The notes under the pieces: model-generated
What the model was told of the DNA's origin: nothing
Databases searched by the model: none
Seen by the model: only the letters and a program-made list of their open reading frames with translations
NCBI GenBank assembly: GCA_030373145.1
Contig: JAUCZK010000001.1
Coordinates: forward strand, 62,001-126,000
Source: Cyanobium sp. CZS48M
GTDB lineage: Bacteria > Cyanobacteriota > Cyanobacteriia > PCC-6307 > Cyanobiaceae
Length of the DNA stretch: 64,000 nt
Direction: 5' to 3'
Position numbers and translations under genes: made by a program
Part shown: in pieces, positions 27,788 to 36,623 of the stretch
Position numbering within the stretch: the stretch's first letter is position 1
Layout of the letters: each line of letters starts with the position of its first letter

Positions 27788-27808
27788 GGTTACGCAGGCG
27801 AGGGTTAC
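27788..27808 (+). promoter_or_regulatory. Direct repeat GGTTAC-N9-GGTTAC upstream of glnA
   Basis: Two GGTTAC hexamers (27788-27793 and 27803-27808) 15 bp apart, about 70 bp before the glnA start. A 15-bp period does not put both on one DNA face exactly. No NtcA site was found in this interval. It could be part of an activator site or chance. Confidence 0.3.
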
Positions 27809-27876
27809 AACAGACACCAAGGGCCTGCGGGCTCGCTCCAGCCCTTGCCCCCTCCCCTCCACCTTTCTCTGCCCCC

Positions 27877-29298
27877 ATGGCCAACCCAGCCCAGGACGTG
27901 CTCCGCCGCATCAGGGAGGAGGGCATTGAGTTGATCGATCTCAAGTTCGCTGATCTCCATGGCCAGTGGCAGCACCTCACCGTCTGCACCGACCTGCTGG
28001 AGGAGGACTCCTTTGAGACCGGCCTGGCCTTCGATGGCTCCTCGATCCGCGGCTGGAAGGCGATCCATGAATCCGACATGGCGATCGTGCCCGATCCCAC
28101 CACGGCCTGGATCGATCCCTTTCTGCGCCACAAGACCCTCAGCCTGATCTGCTCGATCCAGGAGCCCCGCAGTGGCGAACCCTATGGCCGTTGTCCCCGC
28201 TCCCTGGCCCGGCGGGCCCTGGCTCACCTGGCCGGCACCGGACTGGCCGACACCGCCTACTTCGGGCCTGAGCTGGAGTTCTTCCTGTTCGAGGACGTGC
28301 GCTACGGCTCCAGTGCGGGGGGCAGTTTCTACGGCGTCGATTCGATTGAGGCCCCCTGGAACAGCGGCCGGCTGGAGGAGGGCGGCAATCTGGCCTACAA
28401 AATGAGGGCGAAGGAGGGATATTTCCCCGTTCCCCCCAGCGACACCTTCCAGGACATCCGCAGCGAAATGCTGCTGACCATGGCTCAACTGGGGGTGCCG
28501 ATCGAGAAGCATCACCACGAAGTGGCGGCCGCTGGCCAGCAGGAGCTGGGCATCAGGTTCGCCGAGCTGATCAACTCGGCCGACAATGTGATGATCTACA
28601 AATACGTGGTGCGCAATGTGGCCCGCAAATACGGCCGCACTGCCACCTTCATGCCCAAGCCCGTGTTCGACGACAACGGCAGCGGCATGCATGTGCACCA
28701 GAGCCTCTGGCGCGAGGGTCAACCCCTGTTCTACGGGCTGGGCACCTACGCCGATCTCTCCCAGACGGCCCGCTGGTACATCGGCGGACTGCTGCGCCAT
28801 GCCCCCGGCCTGCTGGCCTTCACCAACCCCACCACCAACAGTTACAAGCGCCTGGTGCCGGGCTTCGAGGCGCCGGTGAATCTGGTCTATTCCCAGGGCA
28901 ACCGCTCCGCGGCGGTGCGCATTCCCCTCAGCGGCGACAACCCCCATGCCAAGCGCCTGGAGTTCCGCAGCGGCGATGCCATGGCCAACCCCTACCTGGC
29001 CTTCTCCGCCCTGCTGATGGCCGGGCTTGATGGCATCCGTCAGCAGATCGACCCTGGCGACGGGATGGACCTCGACCTGTTTGCCTTGCCCCCAGAGGAT
29101 CTGGCCCAGATCGCTACGGTGCCCGCCTGCCTGGAGGGGGCGCTGGCGGCCCTTGGCGCCGACCATGAGTATCTGCTGGCCGGGGACGTGTTCAGCTCCG
29201 AGTTGATCAGCACCTGGATCGCCCTCAAATCCGAGGAGGTGCAGCAGCTGCGGCAGCGACCCCATCCCTACGAATTCAGCCTCTACTACGACGCCTGA
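27877..29298 (+). CDS. glnA: Glutamine synthetase type I
   Basis: 473 residues, standard GSI-beta length. FDGSSIRGW near residue 55, the metal-ligand strand [21 protein letters not shown] and the C-terminal [16 protein letters not shown] are all present. It condenses glutamate and ammonia with ATP, the entry to the GS-GOGAT cycle. At the position of the adenylylated Tyr of enteric GS (LYDLPPE) this protein has Phe402 (LFALPPE), so it cannot be adenylylated. Cyanobacterial GS is usually controlled by NtcA and inactivating factors; no gif-type gene is seen here. Confidence 0.97.
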   Translation: MANPAQDVLRRIREEGIELIDLKFADLHGQWQHLTVCTDLLEEDSFETGLAFDGSSIRGWKAIHESDMAIVPDPTTAWIDPFLRHKTLSLICSIQEPRSGEPYGRCPRSLARRALAHLAGTGLADTAYFGPELEFFLFEDVRYGSSAGGSFYGVDSIEAPWNSGRLEEGGNLAYKMRAKEGYFPVPPSDTFQDIRSEMLLTMAQLGVPIEKHHHEVAAAGQQELGIRFAELINSADNVMIYKYVVRNVARKYGRTATFMPKPVFDDNGSGMHVHQSLWREGQPLFYGLGTYADLSQTARWYIGGLLRHAPGLLAFTNPTTNSYKRLVPGFEAPVNLVYSQGNRSAAVRIPLSGDNPHAKRLEFRSGDAMANPYLAFSALLMAGLDGIRQQIDPGDGMDLDLFALPPEDLAQIATVPACLEGALAALGADHEYLLAGDVFSSELISTWIALKSEEVQQLRQRPHPYEFSLYYDA

Positions 29299-29366
29299 AC
29301 CTCGCGGCGGCCAGGCGGATCGGCTGAAATGGAGGGCCCTGAGCGCCGCCTCTCCACCGGCACCCC

Positions 29367-30428
29367 ATGCCCGACACCGTCAGCAAGTTCGCCTACCAGG
29401 CCCTGCAGCAGGGCAAGACGATCATGGGTCTGGCCCACAAGGAGCTGGGGGGCCGGCTGATGCGCCTGGTGGATCCCCAGGGTGCCCCCCAGACGGTGAC
29501 GGTGCCGGCACCGATGACCATGGCACTCAAGGCCTCGATGGACCGGTTGCTGGAGACCGACTGGCAGGAGGCCGAGAGCGGCCTGTACCCCCCCTCCCTT
29601 CTTTTCGATGCCCCCTGGCTCGACTGGGCGGCCCGCTATCCCCTGGTCTGGCTGGACACCCCCCGCCAGTGGAACCGCCGCACCCAGCGCAAGGTGCGGG
29701 ATCTGCCCCGCGACGTGCGTCCTGAGGACTACCCGCCCTATTACCTGCAGAACTTCCACCACCAAACCGATGGCTATCTGAGCGATCACTCCGCCGCGCT
29801 CTACGACCTTCAGGTGGAGATCCTCTTCAACGGCAGCGCCGATGCCATGCGCCGCCGTCTGATCGCCCCGCTCAAGCGGGGGCTCAGGGCCTTCTCCCGG
29901 CGCTCGCCCGGCCAGCTGCGACTGCTGGATGTGGCCACCGGCACCGGCCGCACCCTGCGTCAGCTGCGCGGTGGCCTGGGGGAGATCCAGCTGGTGGGCC
30001 TCGACCTCTCGGCCTCGTATCTGCGCGAGGCCAACCGTTGCCTCAGCCAGTTGCCGGGGGAGCTGCCCCAGCTGGTGCAGGGCAATGGCGAGGCGCTGCC
30101 CTTCGCCGACGCCACCTTCCAGGCGGTGAGCTGCGTGTTCCTCTTCCACGAGCTCCCGCCCGAAGCCCGCCAGAACGTGCTGCAGGAGTGCTTCCGGGTG
30201 ATGGAGCCCGGCGGTGTGCTGGTGCTGGCCGATTCGATCCAGCTGGCCGATTCGCCCGAGTTTGCCGCGGTGCTGGAGAATTTCCGCCGGGCCTTCCATG
30301 AGCCCTACTACCGCGACTACATCTCCGACGACATCGAAGCGCGCCTGGCCCAGGCCGGTTTTGCCGGCATCAGCGCCCGGTCCCATTTCATGACCAGGGT
30401 CTGGTCCGCCACCAAGCCTCTGGTCTGA
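29367..30428 (+). CDS. SAM-dependent methyltransferase of a cyanobacterial/plastid family
   Basis: 353 residues. The C-terminal half (about 180-300) is a class I methyltransferase: LLDVATGTGRTLRQL (motif I), VGLDLS, then GNGEALPFADATFQAVSCVFLFHELP, typical of UbiE/COQ5-like enzymes. The N-terminal half (KFAYQALQQGKTIMGLAHKEL, WDLPRDV-like basic stretch) is a separate conserved region that also occurs in chloroplast homologues. Substrate unknown. It follows glnA by 68 bp. Confidence 0.8.
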   Translation: MPDTVSKFAYQALQQGKTIMGLAHKELGGRLMRLVDPQGAPQTVTVPAPMTMALKASMDRLLETDWQEAESGLYPPSLLFDAPWLDWAARYPLVWLDTPRQWNRRTQRKVRDLPRDVRPEDYPPYYLQNFHHQTDGYLSDHSAALYDLQVEILFNGSADAMRRRLIAPLKRGLRAFSRRSPGQLRLLDVATGTGRTLRQLRGGLGEIQLVGLDLSASYLREANRCLSQLPGELPQLVQGNGEALPFADATFQAVSCVFLFHELPPEARQNVLQECFRVMEPGGVLVLADSIQLADSPEFAAVLENFRRAFHEPYYRDYISDDIEARLAQAGFAGISARSHFMTRVWSATKPLV

Positions 30429-30520
30429 GCGGGGTCAGGACCGCAGCACATCGCTGGTCCAGGTGCGGCAGATTTTGCCGAATGTGAATAGGTTTTCGCT
30501 ACTTCGGTGTGCTTCGCCTG

Positions 30521-30859
30521 ATGTCCAATCCGTTTCAGCTGCGCTGGTTGCAGGGCTGGTCCTTTCAGACGGTTCTGATGGAAGGGCATGTGCAGATCGA
30601 AGCCCACGGCTACGGCATCCGCCTGCGCACCCCCCTGCTGCCGGGCGAGAGTCCGCGCTCTGGCGCCGACAGGCTCGTGTTTCAGGAGGATCGCCACCGC
30701 CGCTCGCTGTACCACTCCTGGCAGCGCAGCCAGCTGCAGCCCCCGCTGCCGGCTCCCACCAAGGACGTGCTCTTCGCCAGCGGTGGGCTGTTCGCCGTGG
30801 GCAGTCCCTACCTGGTGGAGGTGAGTGAGGCGCTCCCCGAGCTGGTGCTGGCCGCCTAG
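30521..30859 (+). CDS. Conserved small protein of unknown function
   Basis: 112 residues starting MSNPFQLRWLQGWSFQTVLMEG. Mostly soluble, beta-rich pattern (HVQIEAHGYGIRLRTPLLPGE), no signal peptide. ATG at 30521 is preferred over a GTG 12 bp upstream. A short AT-richer stretch upstream (GAATAGGTTTTCGC, 30487-30500) may hold its promoter. It overlaps the convergent next gene by 4 bp. No family recognised. Confidence 0.65.
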   Translation: MSNPFQLRWLQGWSFQTVLMEGHVQIEAHGYGIRLRTPLLPGESPRSGADRLVFQEDRHRRSLYHSWQRSQLQPPLPAPTKDVLFASGGLFAVGSPYLVEVSEALPELVLAA

Positions 30860-31179
30860 CGCAGCAGCCACCAGGCCAGGATCACTCCGGCGCCGCCCCA
30901 GCGCAGGGCCCGCCAGAACAGCTGATCCTGGGCCCCCCTCAGGGGAGCGGGCAGGGGGTCCAGCAGACGTTGACCCAGCTCCAGCCGCTGGCTCAGCCGC
31001 CTGCCGGAGCTGGAGATCGCGGCAGGCTCAGCCCGCTCCTGCGCCGCCAGCCGCTCCCCCTGGCTGGCCACGCTGAGCACGGTGGAAAGTCCATGCAACC
31101 AGCCCAGGCGACGGCGGCGCGGCCGTCTGGGTGAAGCGGAGATTCGGCGCCGCGCTTGACGCCGCGAAGGGAGAGCCAT
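30856..31179 (-). CDS. Small basic protein with C-terminal membrane helix
   Basis: 107 residues from the ATG at 31179. N-terminus is very rich in Arg (MALPSRRQARRRISASPRR), the middle is helical and charged, and the last ~17 residues (WGGAGVILAWWLLR) form one membrane segment. It could be a tail-anchored protein. Divergent start, 9 bp from the next gene. No family recognised. Confidence 0.55.
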   Translation of the reverse strand: MALPSRRQARRRISASPRRPRRRRLGWLHGLSTVLSVASQGERLAAQERAEPAAISSSGRRLSQRLELGQRLLDPLPAPLRGAQDQLFWRALRWGGAGVILAWWLLR

Positions 31180-31188
31180 CGCGTCAGG

Positions 31189-31536
31189 ATGGATCCCCAC
31201 GATGACTCCCGTCCAGTGCCGCTTCCCTCAGCGCCCGCTGCCACCACGCGGAGCGGATCTCCCCAGAGCTGGCCTGCCAGCAGCCGTGAACTGGCAGAGG
31301 ACCTGCAGCGCCTCCTGGCCATCGATGGCCGCGACTGGCACGCCCTCAAAGGTCACAAGCCCAGGCGGGCGGCCGAGCAGCTGGCCGCGGCGCTGGTGCA
31401 TCTGCTGGCCGAGGACAGCCCACCCCAGCGCCTGGATGGCGACGCCCAGGCGCGGGCGATCGAACTGCTGGAGCATGGGCTGGCCTGGTTGAAGGGGGAT
31501 CTGCGCGATCCCGGCTGCCCCAGCCACGGCCACTGA
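31189..31536 (+). CDS. Conserved cyanobacterial small protein, function unknown
   Basis: 115 residues from the ATG at 31189. First ~40 residues Pro/Ser-rich; the rest is helical with LLAIDGRDWHALKGHKPRRAAEQLAAALVHLL, which looks like a conserved cyanobacterial domain. Soluble. An AGGATGG context gives a weak ribosome-binding site overlapping the start. No function known to me. Confidence 0.65.
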   Translation: MDPHDDSRPVPLPSAPAATTRSGSPQSWPASSRELAEDLQRLLAIDGRDWHALKGHKPRRAAEQLAAALVHLLAEDSPPQRLDGDAQARAIELLEHGLAWLKGDLRDPGCPSHGH

Positions 31537-31567
31537 TCCCGCTCCAGGGCTCAGGGGGCCTGGGTTT

Positions 31568-31981
31568 TCAGGCTGGACGTCGCTGGGCCGCCAGCTGCAG
31601 GCGGTTGCCGCGCCCGCTCCAGCGCACGTCATCGAAGCAGTGGTGAATCAGGAAGAAGCCACGGCCGCAGCAGGCATCGCTGCGCTCGGGCAACGCGCTC
31701 GTTCGGGCACAGACCGGCACACCGCAGCCCTCATCTTGGATCTGCCAGATCACCCAGTTGGGGGTCAGGATCCGGCGGATGCGCAGGCATTTGTGTGGGT
31801 CGCCGCCATTGCCGTGCCTCACTGCATTCACCAAGGCTTCCTGAAGGCCCAGTTGCAGCTCCGCCAGGTTGGCCGCCGTGGCCATGGGCTCCAGCAGCAG
31901 TTCCAGCAGTGGGGCCAACTGAAGGGTAGAGGGAGTGATGAAGTCGGTCCACCGCAGCGGACTGATCAGGCGCCGAAGCAT
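31568..31981 (-). CDS. Anti-sigma-factor-type HATPase (RsbW/SpoIIAB-like)
   Basis: About 137 residues from the ATG at 31981; a TTG at 31990 and GTG at 31987 are alternatives. GHKL ATPase boxes: N-box EALVNAVRHGNGG, G1 DEGCGV and G2 GRGFFLIHHCFDDV. These small kinases bind sigma factors or phosphorylate anti-anti-sigma proteins. No sigma factor, STAS protein or PP2C phosphatase is adjacent, so the partner is elsewhere. Followed on the same strand by nothing until the 31.5 kb convergent gene. Confidence 0.8.
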   Translation of the reverse strand: MLRRLISPLRWTDFITPSTLQLAPLLELLLEPMATAANLAELQLGLQEALVNAVRHGNGGDPHKCLRIRRILTPNWVIWQIQDEGCGVPVCARTSALPERSDACCGRGFFLIHHCFDDVRWSGRGNRLQLAAQRRPA

Positions 31982-32032
31982 CCACACCAACCATGGCTCG
32001 ATTTGACCCTAACGCTCCGTGCTGCAACCGGC

Positions 32033-32758
32033 TCAGCCCGTGCTGATTCGTTGCTGCAGGGCCGGATGCTGGAGCAGGGCATCCATCAGGCGCACCCCCC
32101 GCAGCTGGTTGATCAGCGGCATGTGCCCCTCCGGCGCCTCCAGATTCCACTGGAAGGCACTGGGGTAACGGGTCCAGGTGCCTTCGCTTTTCCAGCCCAG
32201 CCTGGGCCAGAGCTGGTCCCAGCGGCCGTTGCAGGCCCTCAGCAGCCGCCCCTGGACGGAAAAGCCGAAGCGGCCCCGTGAGTAGCAGACCCAGAGTCGG
32301 TCGAGGCTGGTGAGATCGAGGCTGGGCATGGGAGCCACCTCGCTGTAATAGACGTAGCCGCGCCGCACCGCCTCGCTGCCTGCCAGCTGGCGCAGCACCT
32401 CGCTGGTGATGCGATCGGCCAGCTCGAAGGAGCCCTGGGCCAGGGCCTCCTGCAGGGGGCCGTAGTCGATGCCGTCAGCACTGGCTGCCTTCAGCCAGCC
32501 CTGGGGATGGCGCTCCAGCAGGGCCTGCCCGTGGCTGTCGTCCTCGGCCAGCAGCAGCTGAACCCAGAGGCCGGCGATCCAGTCGTCGCCGTCGGGATCG
32601 TGGTGGCTGAGGGCCCCAAGCAACAGAGGCCGCAGCTCCTGGGAGCGGGCCTCGATCTGGGGGAGCAGGCTCCGCCGCTGGCGCGGGGAGCTGGAGCTGA
32701 AACGCTCCAGCAGCTGGTCGGCGCTGGCCGTGGCGGAGGCGGGTGGACCGGAGAGCAT
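32033..32758 (-). CDS. GUN4-domain protein
   Basis: 241 residues. An N-terminal helical repeat-like domain (1-100) precedes the GUN4 core (about 105-230), recognised by the pattern DRITSEVLRQLAGSEA, IPSLDLTSLDRLW-like strand, FGFSVQGRLL, LGWKSEGTWTRYPSAFQWNLEAPEGHMP. Gun4 proteins bind Mg-porphyrins and activate magnesium chelatase ChlH. Synechococcus-type genomes carry several GUN4 paralogues, so this may not be the main one. Confidence 0.88.
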   Translation of the reverse strand: MLSGPPASATASADQLLERFSSSSPRQRRSLLPQIEARSQELRPLLLGALSHHDPDGDDWIAGLWVQLLLAEDDSHGQALLERHPQGWLKAASADGIDYGPLQEALAQGSFELADRITSEVLRQLAGSEAVRRGYVYYSEVAPMPSLDLTSLDRLWVCYSRGRFGFSVQGRLLRACNGRWDQLWPRLGWKSEGTWTRYPSAFQWNLEAPEGHMPLINQLRGVRLMDALLQHPALQQRISTG

Positions 32759-32825
32759 GAAGTTCGGCGGGCCTGAGCCGGCGTGGGCCCACTATGTCAG
32801 GCAAGGTCCGTGGGGGTGGGGCGAG

Positions 32826-33917
32826 ATGGCGTCGTGGCTGACGATCGATGCCTTCCTGGCGGGCGAAGGAACCCTGCTGGATGTGCGCAGCCCGGCGGAG
32901 TTCGCCCAGGGTCACATTCCCGGGGCCCGCAATCTGCCCCTGTTCAGCGACCTGGAGCGCGCAGAGGTGGGACTGACCTACAAGCAACAGGGCTCCCAGG
33001 CGGCGGTTCAGGCGGGGCTGGCCCTGGTGGGCCCGAAGCTGGCGTCCCTCGGGGATGCGCTGCTGGCCCACCGGCACGCCGGCGGTGCTGGGCCCCTGCG
33101 CCTCCAGTGCTGGCGGGGGGGGATGCGCTCCGCCAGCGTCGGCTGGCTGGCCGAAACCCTGGGCCTGCCGGTGCAGCTGCTGGAGGGGGGCTACAAGGCC
33201 TACCGGCGCTGGGTGCTGGGCTGCTTCGAGCGCCCCTGGCCGCTGCTGCTGCTGGGGGGGCGCACCGGTACCGGCAAGACCGACCTGCTGCTGGAGCTGG
33301 ACCGCCGCGGGCTGGCGGTGGTGGATCTTGAGGGTCTGGCCCACCACCGCGGCAGCAGCTTCGGGGGGCTCGGACTGCCGCCCCAGCCCAGCAATGAGCA
33401 CTACGAGAACCGTCTGGCGGCGGCCCTTCTGTCCTGCGCCGGGGTCTCCCCGATCTGGCTGGAGGCGGAAAGTGCCCAGGTGGGGCGCTGCCGCATCCCG
33501 GCGGGCCTCTGGCGGCAGATGCAGGCCGCGCCGGTGCTGGAGATCCGTCGGCCCCTGGAGCAACGGCTGAGCCGGCTGGTGGCGGTCTACGGGGTGCAGG
33601 ATCCCGAGGACCTGGCGGAGGCCACCCGCAGGATCGCCCGGCGGCTGGGGCCGCTGCGCACCCAGGAGGCTCTCTCGGCGATCGAGCGCCGCGACTGGAG
33701 GGAGGCCTGCCGCTGGATGCTCGACTACTACGACCGCTGCTACGACCACGAGCTGGAGCGCCAGCGCCGGCGACCGGAGCCCGGCGCCGCCCACCACTCC
33801 CTCGACCTGCACGACTGGGACGAGGACCGTTCCGCCACCGCGCTCCAACAGCACCAGCTGCAGCTGCAGGGTCAAGCTCGTGTGAACTCTGAAGGCGTGA
33901 TCGAAGAGTCTGCTTAG
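32826..33917 (+). CDS. mnmH: tRNA 2-selenouridine synthase
   Basis: 363 residues from the ATG at 32826. A rhodanese domain (1-130) with catalytic Cys95 in [11 protein letters not shown], followed by a P-loop domain with GGRTGTGKT (144-152). MnmH (SelU/YbbB) geranylates then selenates 2-thiouridine at the tRNA wobble position. The selenophosphate synthetase partner is not in the window. A start at 32757 in frame would add a non-conserved stretch. Low-complexity Gln-rich C-terminus. Confidence 0.9.
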   Translation: MASWLTIDAFLAGEGTLLDVRSPAEFAQGHIPGARNLPLFSDLERAEVGLTYKQQGSQAAVQAGLALVGPKLASLGDALLAHRHAGGAGPLRLQCWRGGMRSASVGWLAETLGLPVQLLEGGYKAYRRWVLGCFERPWPLLLLGGRTGTGKTDLLLELDRRGLAVVDLEGLAHHRGSSFGGLGLPPQPSNEHYENRLAAALLSCAGVSPIWLEAESAQVGRCRIPAGLWRQMQAAPVLEIRRPLEQRLSRLVAVYGVQDPEDLAEATRRIARRLGPLRTQEALSAIERRDWREACRWMLDYYDRCYDHELERQRRRPEPGAAHHSLDLHDWDEDRSATALQQHQLQLQGQARVNSEGVIEESA

Positions 33918-33939
33918 GATCGAACTTTGCCCCACCCCG

Positions 33940-34350
33940 ATGACGGCCATTCAGTTCTTTCGCGGGGTGGACGAGCCCGTGGTTCCCGATATCCGGCTGA
34001 CCCGCTCCCGCGATGGACGAACCGGCCAGGCCCTGTTCGTGTTCGAGCAACCCCTGGCGCTCGCTCCTGAAACCATGGGCGACATCACTGGGATGTTCCT
34101 GCTCGACGAGGAGGGTGAACTGGTGACCAGGGAAGTGAAGGCGCGTTTCGTGAACGGCAAAGCCAGCGCCCTTGAGGCCACCTACACCTGGAAGACGGAA
34201 GAGGATTTCGATCGCTTCATGCGCTTCGCCGATCGCTATGCCGCAGGCCACGGCCTCGGTTTCGCCGAGAAGGACGACGACTCCGCTGGCGATGGCTCCG
34301 ATGGCTCCAGTCCCGATCCGGCCGCTGAGGGCGAGCCGGCAGACGCTTGA
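33940..34350 (+). CDS. psb28: Photosystem II assembly protein Psb28
   Basis: 136 residues. Core [26 protein letters not shown] and [13 protein letters not shown] match Psb28, which binds CP47 on PSII assembly intermediates in the cytosol-facing membrane. Typical length is ~110; here a Asp/Ser/Gly/Glu-rich C-terminal tail of ~25 residues (after [13 protein letters not shown]) is added. The stop overlaps the next permease gene by 4 bp. Confidence 0.93.
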   Translation: MTAIQFFRGVDEPVVPDIRLTRSRDGRTGQALFVFEQPLALAPETMGDITGMFLLDEEGELVTREVKARFVNGKASALEATYTWKTEEDFDRFMRFADRYAAGHGLGFAEKDDDSAGDGSDGSSPDPAAEGEPADA

Positions 34351-35420
34351 ACTTCGGGCAATGGCTGGGCCTGTCGGCGATCCTCGCCGCCAGTGCCCTG
34401 CTCTGGAGCCTGAGGGGGATCCTTCTGCACTTCTTCGCCGCCGTGGTGCTGGCCATGGCCATCTGCACCCTGGTGGCGGCGGTGCGGGGGCGGCTGGGCT
34501 GCTCCAGGCCCCTGGCCCTGATCCTCAGCCTGGGGGGGCTGGCCCTGGTGGTGGTGGTCGGTGGCGCGGTGCTGATCCCCCCCTTCGCCGAGCAGTTCGC
34601 TGAACTGCTGGCCAAACTGCCCGACGCGGCGGATGTGCTGATCGGCCTGGTCAGAAGGATGTTGGGCACTGTGAGCCAGGCGCTCTATGGCCGCCATGAC
34701 GGATCGCTGGAGTGGCTTCAGCAGCTCTGGCCGGCCATGGGGCCCAGCCCTGATGTGCTGGCCGGTGGCCTGGGGGGCGGCGCCCTGCGGCTTGTGGGCC
34801 TGGCCAGCAACCTGGGCAGCGGCACCCTGCAGCTGGTGTTTGTGCTGGCGGTGAGCCTGATGCTGGCGGTACAGCCCACCGCCTACCGAGATGTGCTGCT
34901 GCTGCTGGCCCCCTCCTTCTACCGCCGGCGCCTGCGCCAGGTGCTCGATCTCTGTGGTGCGGCCCTCAGCGACTGGATGGTGGGAGTGGCGATTAGCTCC
35001 GTGTGCGTGGCCCTGCTGGCGGGCATCGGCCTGTCGCTGCTGGGGGTGAAGCTGGTGGTGGCCAACGCCCTGCTGGCGGGCCTGCTCAACGTGATCCCCA
35101 ATGTGGGCCCCACCTTGAGCACGATCTTCCCGATGGCGGTGGCCCTGCTCGAGGCCCCCTGGAAGGCCCTGGCCGTTCTGGGGCTCTACTTGGTGGTGCA
35201 GAACCTGGAGAGCTATGTGATCACCCCCTCGGTGATGCACGCCAAGCTGCGCCTGCTGCCGGGCCTCACCCTCAGCGCCCAGTTCCTGTTCACCGTGATC
35301 TTCGGGCCGCTGGGCCTGCTGCTGGCCCTGCCGATGGCGGTATGCCTGCAGGTGATCGTGCGGGAGCTGCTGATCCACGACATCCTGGATCCCTGGAAGC
35401 GCCAGCGATTGTCGCCATGA
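34347..35420 (+). CDS. AI-2E family (PerM/TqsA-like) permease, copy 1
   Basis: 357 residues, about seven membrane helices in the AI-2E arrangement: three N-terminal helices, a cytoplasmic loop (about 85-140), then four C-terminal helices with [18 protein letters not shown]. Start is TTG inside the psb28 stop. Members export small molecules or Na+/H+; substrate unknown. Directly followed by a second copy with ATGA overlap, so the two may form a heteromer. Confidence 0.85.
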   Translation: MNFGQWLGLSAILAASALLWSLRGILLHFFAAVVLAMAICTLVAAVRGRLGCSRPLALILSLGGLALVVVVGGAVLIPPFAEQFAELLAKLPDAADVLIGLVRRMLGTVSQALYGRHDGSLEWLQQLWPAMGPSPDVLAGGLGGGALRLVGLASNLGSGTLQLVFVLAVSLMLAVQPTAYRDVLLLLAPSFYRRRLRQVLDLCGAALSDWMVGVAISSVCVALLAGIGLSLLGVKLVVANALLAGLLNVIPNVGPTLSTIFPMAVALLEAPWKALAVLGLYLVVQNLESYVITPSVMHAKLRLLPGLTLSAQFLFTVIFGPLGLLLALPMAVCLQVIVRELLIHDILDPWKRQRLSP

Positions 35421-36418
35421 ACGGCCGTGCCCTGCTGGGGACCCTCGCCCTGGTGCTGCTGGCGCTGCTGGTGTGGGAACTGCGCTGGGTGCTGCTGGTG
35501 CTCTTCGGGGCCGTGGTGGTGGCGGTGGCCCTCGATGTGCCAGTGAGCCTGCTGCGCCGCCGGCTGCCCCTGAACCGTCCCAGCGCCGTGGCCCTGGTGA
35601 TCGCCGTACTGGTGGTGGTGGGCTGGAAGGTGTCGGAGCTGCTGCTGCCCGAGCTGCTGCAGCAGGCCAATCAGTTCACCCAGCTGCTGCCGGTGTTGCT
35701 CCAGCGTCTGGGCGACCTGGCCGGGGGGTCGCTGGCTTTTCGCGGCTTCGAGGATCGGCTGCTGGAGCTGGCCACCTGGGACAAGCTCCAGCCCCTGGGC
35801 GGGCAGCTGCTGGGGGTGGCTGGAGGCGCCGCCAACTCCACCATCCAGATCCTGCTGATGGTGCTGCTGGCGATTCTGCTGGCCCTCGATCCCAAGCCCC
35901 ACCAGCGGCTGGTGCTGGCCGCCACGCCCCAGTTCTGGCGTGAGTCGATGCGATCGCTGTTGCGCGAGGGGCGCGAAGCCCTCGGTGGCTGGCTGGCGGG
36001 CATGACCATCTCTGCGGTGACGGTGTTCCTGCTCACCTGGGCGGGCCTGGCGCTGCTGCGGGTGCCCCTGGCCCTGCTCAGTGGCCTGGTCTGCGGTCTG
36101 CTCACCTTCGTTCCCACCATCGGCCCCACGGTGGCCACGGTTTTGCCCCTGGCGGTGGCGCTGCTGATCTCCCCGGCCAAGGTGGTTCAGGTGCTGGTGC
36201 TGCGTCTGCTGCTGCAGAACGCTGAGGCCTTCGTGCTCACCCCGCTGCTGCTCAGCCGCACGGTCAACCTGTTGCCCACCGTGGCCCTGATGGCCCAGCT
36301 GAGCCTCGGCGCCCTGCTGGGGCTACCGGGGGTGCTGCTGGCCCTGCCGCTGGTGGTGGTGCTGCAGGTGGTCTTCCAGCGGGTGCTGGTGGAGCAGGTG
36401 ATGGACCGCTGGACCTGA
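35417..36418 (+). CDS. AI-2E family permease, copy 2
   Basis: 333 residues from the ATG overlapping the upstream stop. Same helix plan as copy 1 but clearly diverged; conserved LLTFVPTIGPTVATVLPLAVAL matches the equivalent [12 protein letters not shown] stretch of copy 1. It starts [20 protein letters not shown]. Tandem and coupled to copy 1. A duplication is likely but old. Confidence 0.85.
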   Translation: MNGRALLGTLALVLLALLVWELRWVLLVLFGAVVVAVALDVPVSLLRRRLPLNRPSAVALVIAVLVVVGWKVSELLLPELLQQANQFTQLLPVLLQRLGDLAGGSLAFRGFEDRLLELATWDKLQPLGGQLLGVAGGAANSTIQILLMVLLAILLALDPKPHQRLVLAATPQFWRESMRSLLREGREALGGWLAGMTISAVTVFLLTWAGLALLRVPLALLSGLVCGLLTFVPTIGPTVATVLPLAVALLISPAKVVQVLVLRLLLQNAEAFVLTPLLLSRTVNLLPTVALMAQLSLGALLGLPGVLLALPLVVVLQVVFQRVLVEQVMDRWT

Positions 36419-36437
36419 TCAGTCAGCTGTCATCTGC

Positions 36438-36623
36438 TCAGCGGTAGTGCCTGATCAGGCTGGGGGTGAGCAGTAGCACCACCACGGCGAGGGGGTGTTG
36501 CTGGATGGCTGACACCAATGATGACCAGGTGAAGTGGTCGGCCAGCAACCGCAGTTCCGTGCCCAGATCCCCCAGGGACAACAGGGCCAGCAGCACCGGG
36601 ATGAACGGCGGGAAGCGCCGCAT
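36438..36623 (-). CDS. Small membrane protein downstream of secF
   Basis: 61 residues starting MRRFPPFIPVLLALLSLGDLG. Two hydrophobic segments (about 8-20 and 40-55). The ATG is reached by a 1-bp overlap with the secF stop (TGATG), so it is coupled to the secDF genes. Function unknown; possible accessory to Sec translocation by position only. Confidence 0.6.
   Translation of the reverse strand: MRRFPPFIPVLLALLSLGDLGTELRLLADHFTWSSLVSAIQQHPLAVVVLLLTPSLIRHYR

Noticed and set aside
27695-27876. NtcA box or glutamine riboswitch before glnA
   Set aside because: No GTA-N8-TAC in either strand and no GGAAGTAGG-type core of the glnA RNA motif.
29292-29317. 6-bp hairpin after glnA as a terminator
   Set aside because: Stem CGCCTG/CAGGCG is short, the loop is 14 nt and there is no T-run; not strong enough to call.
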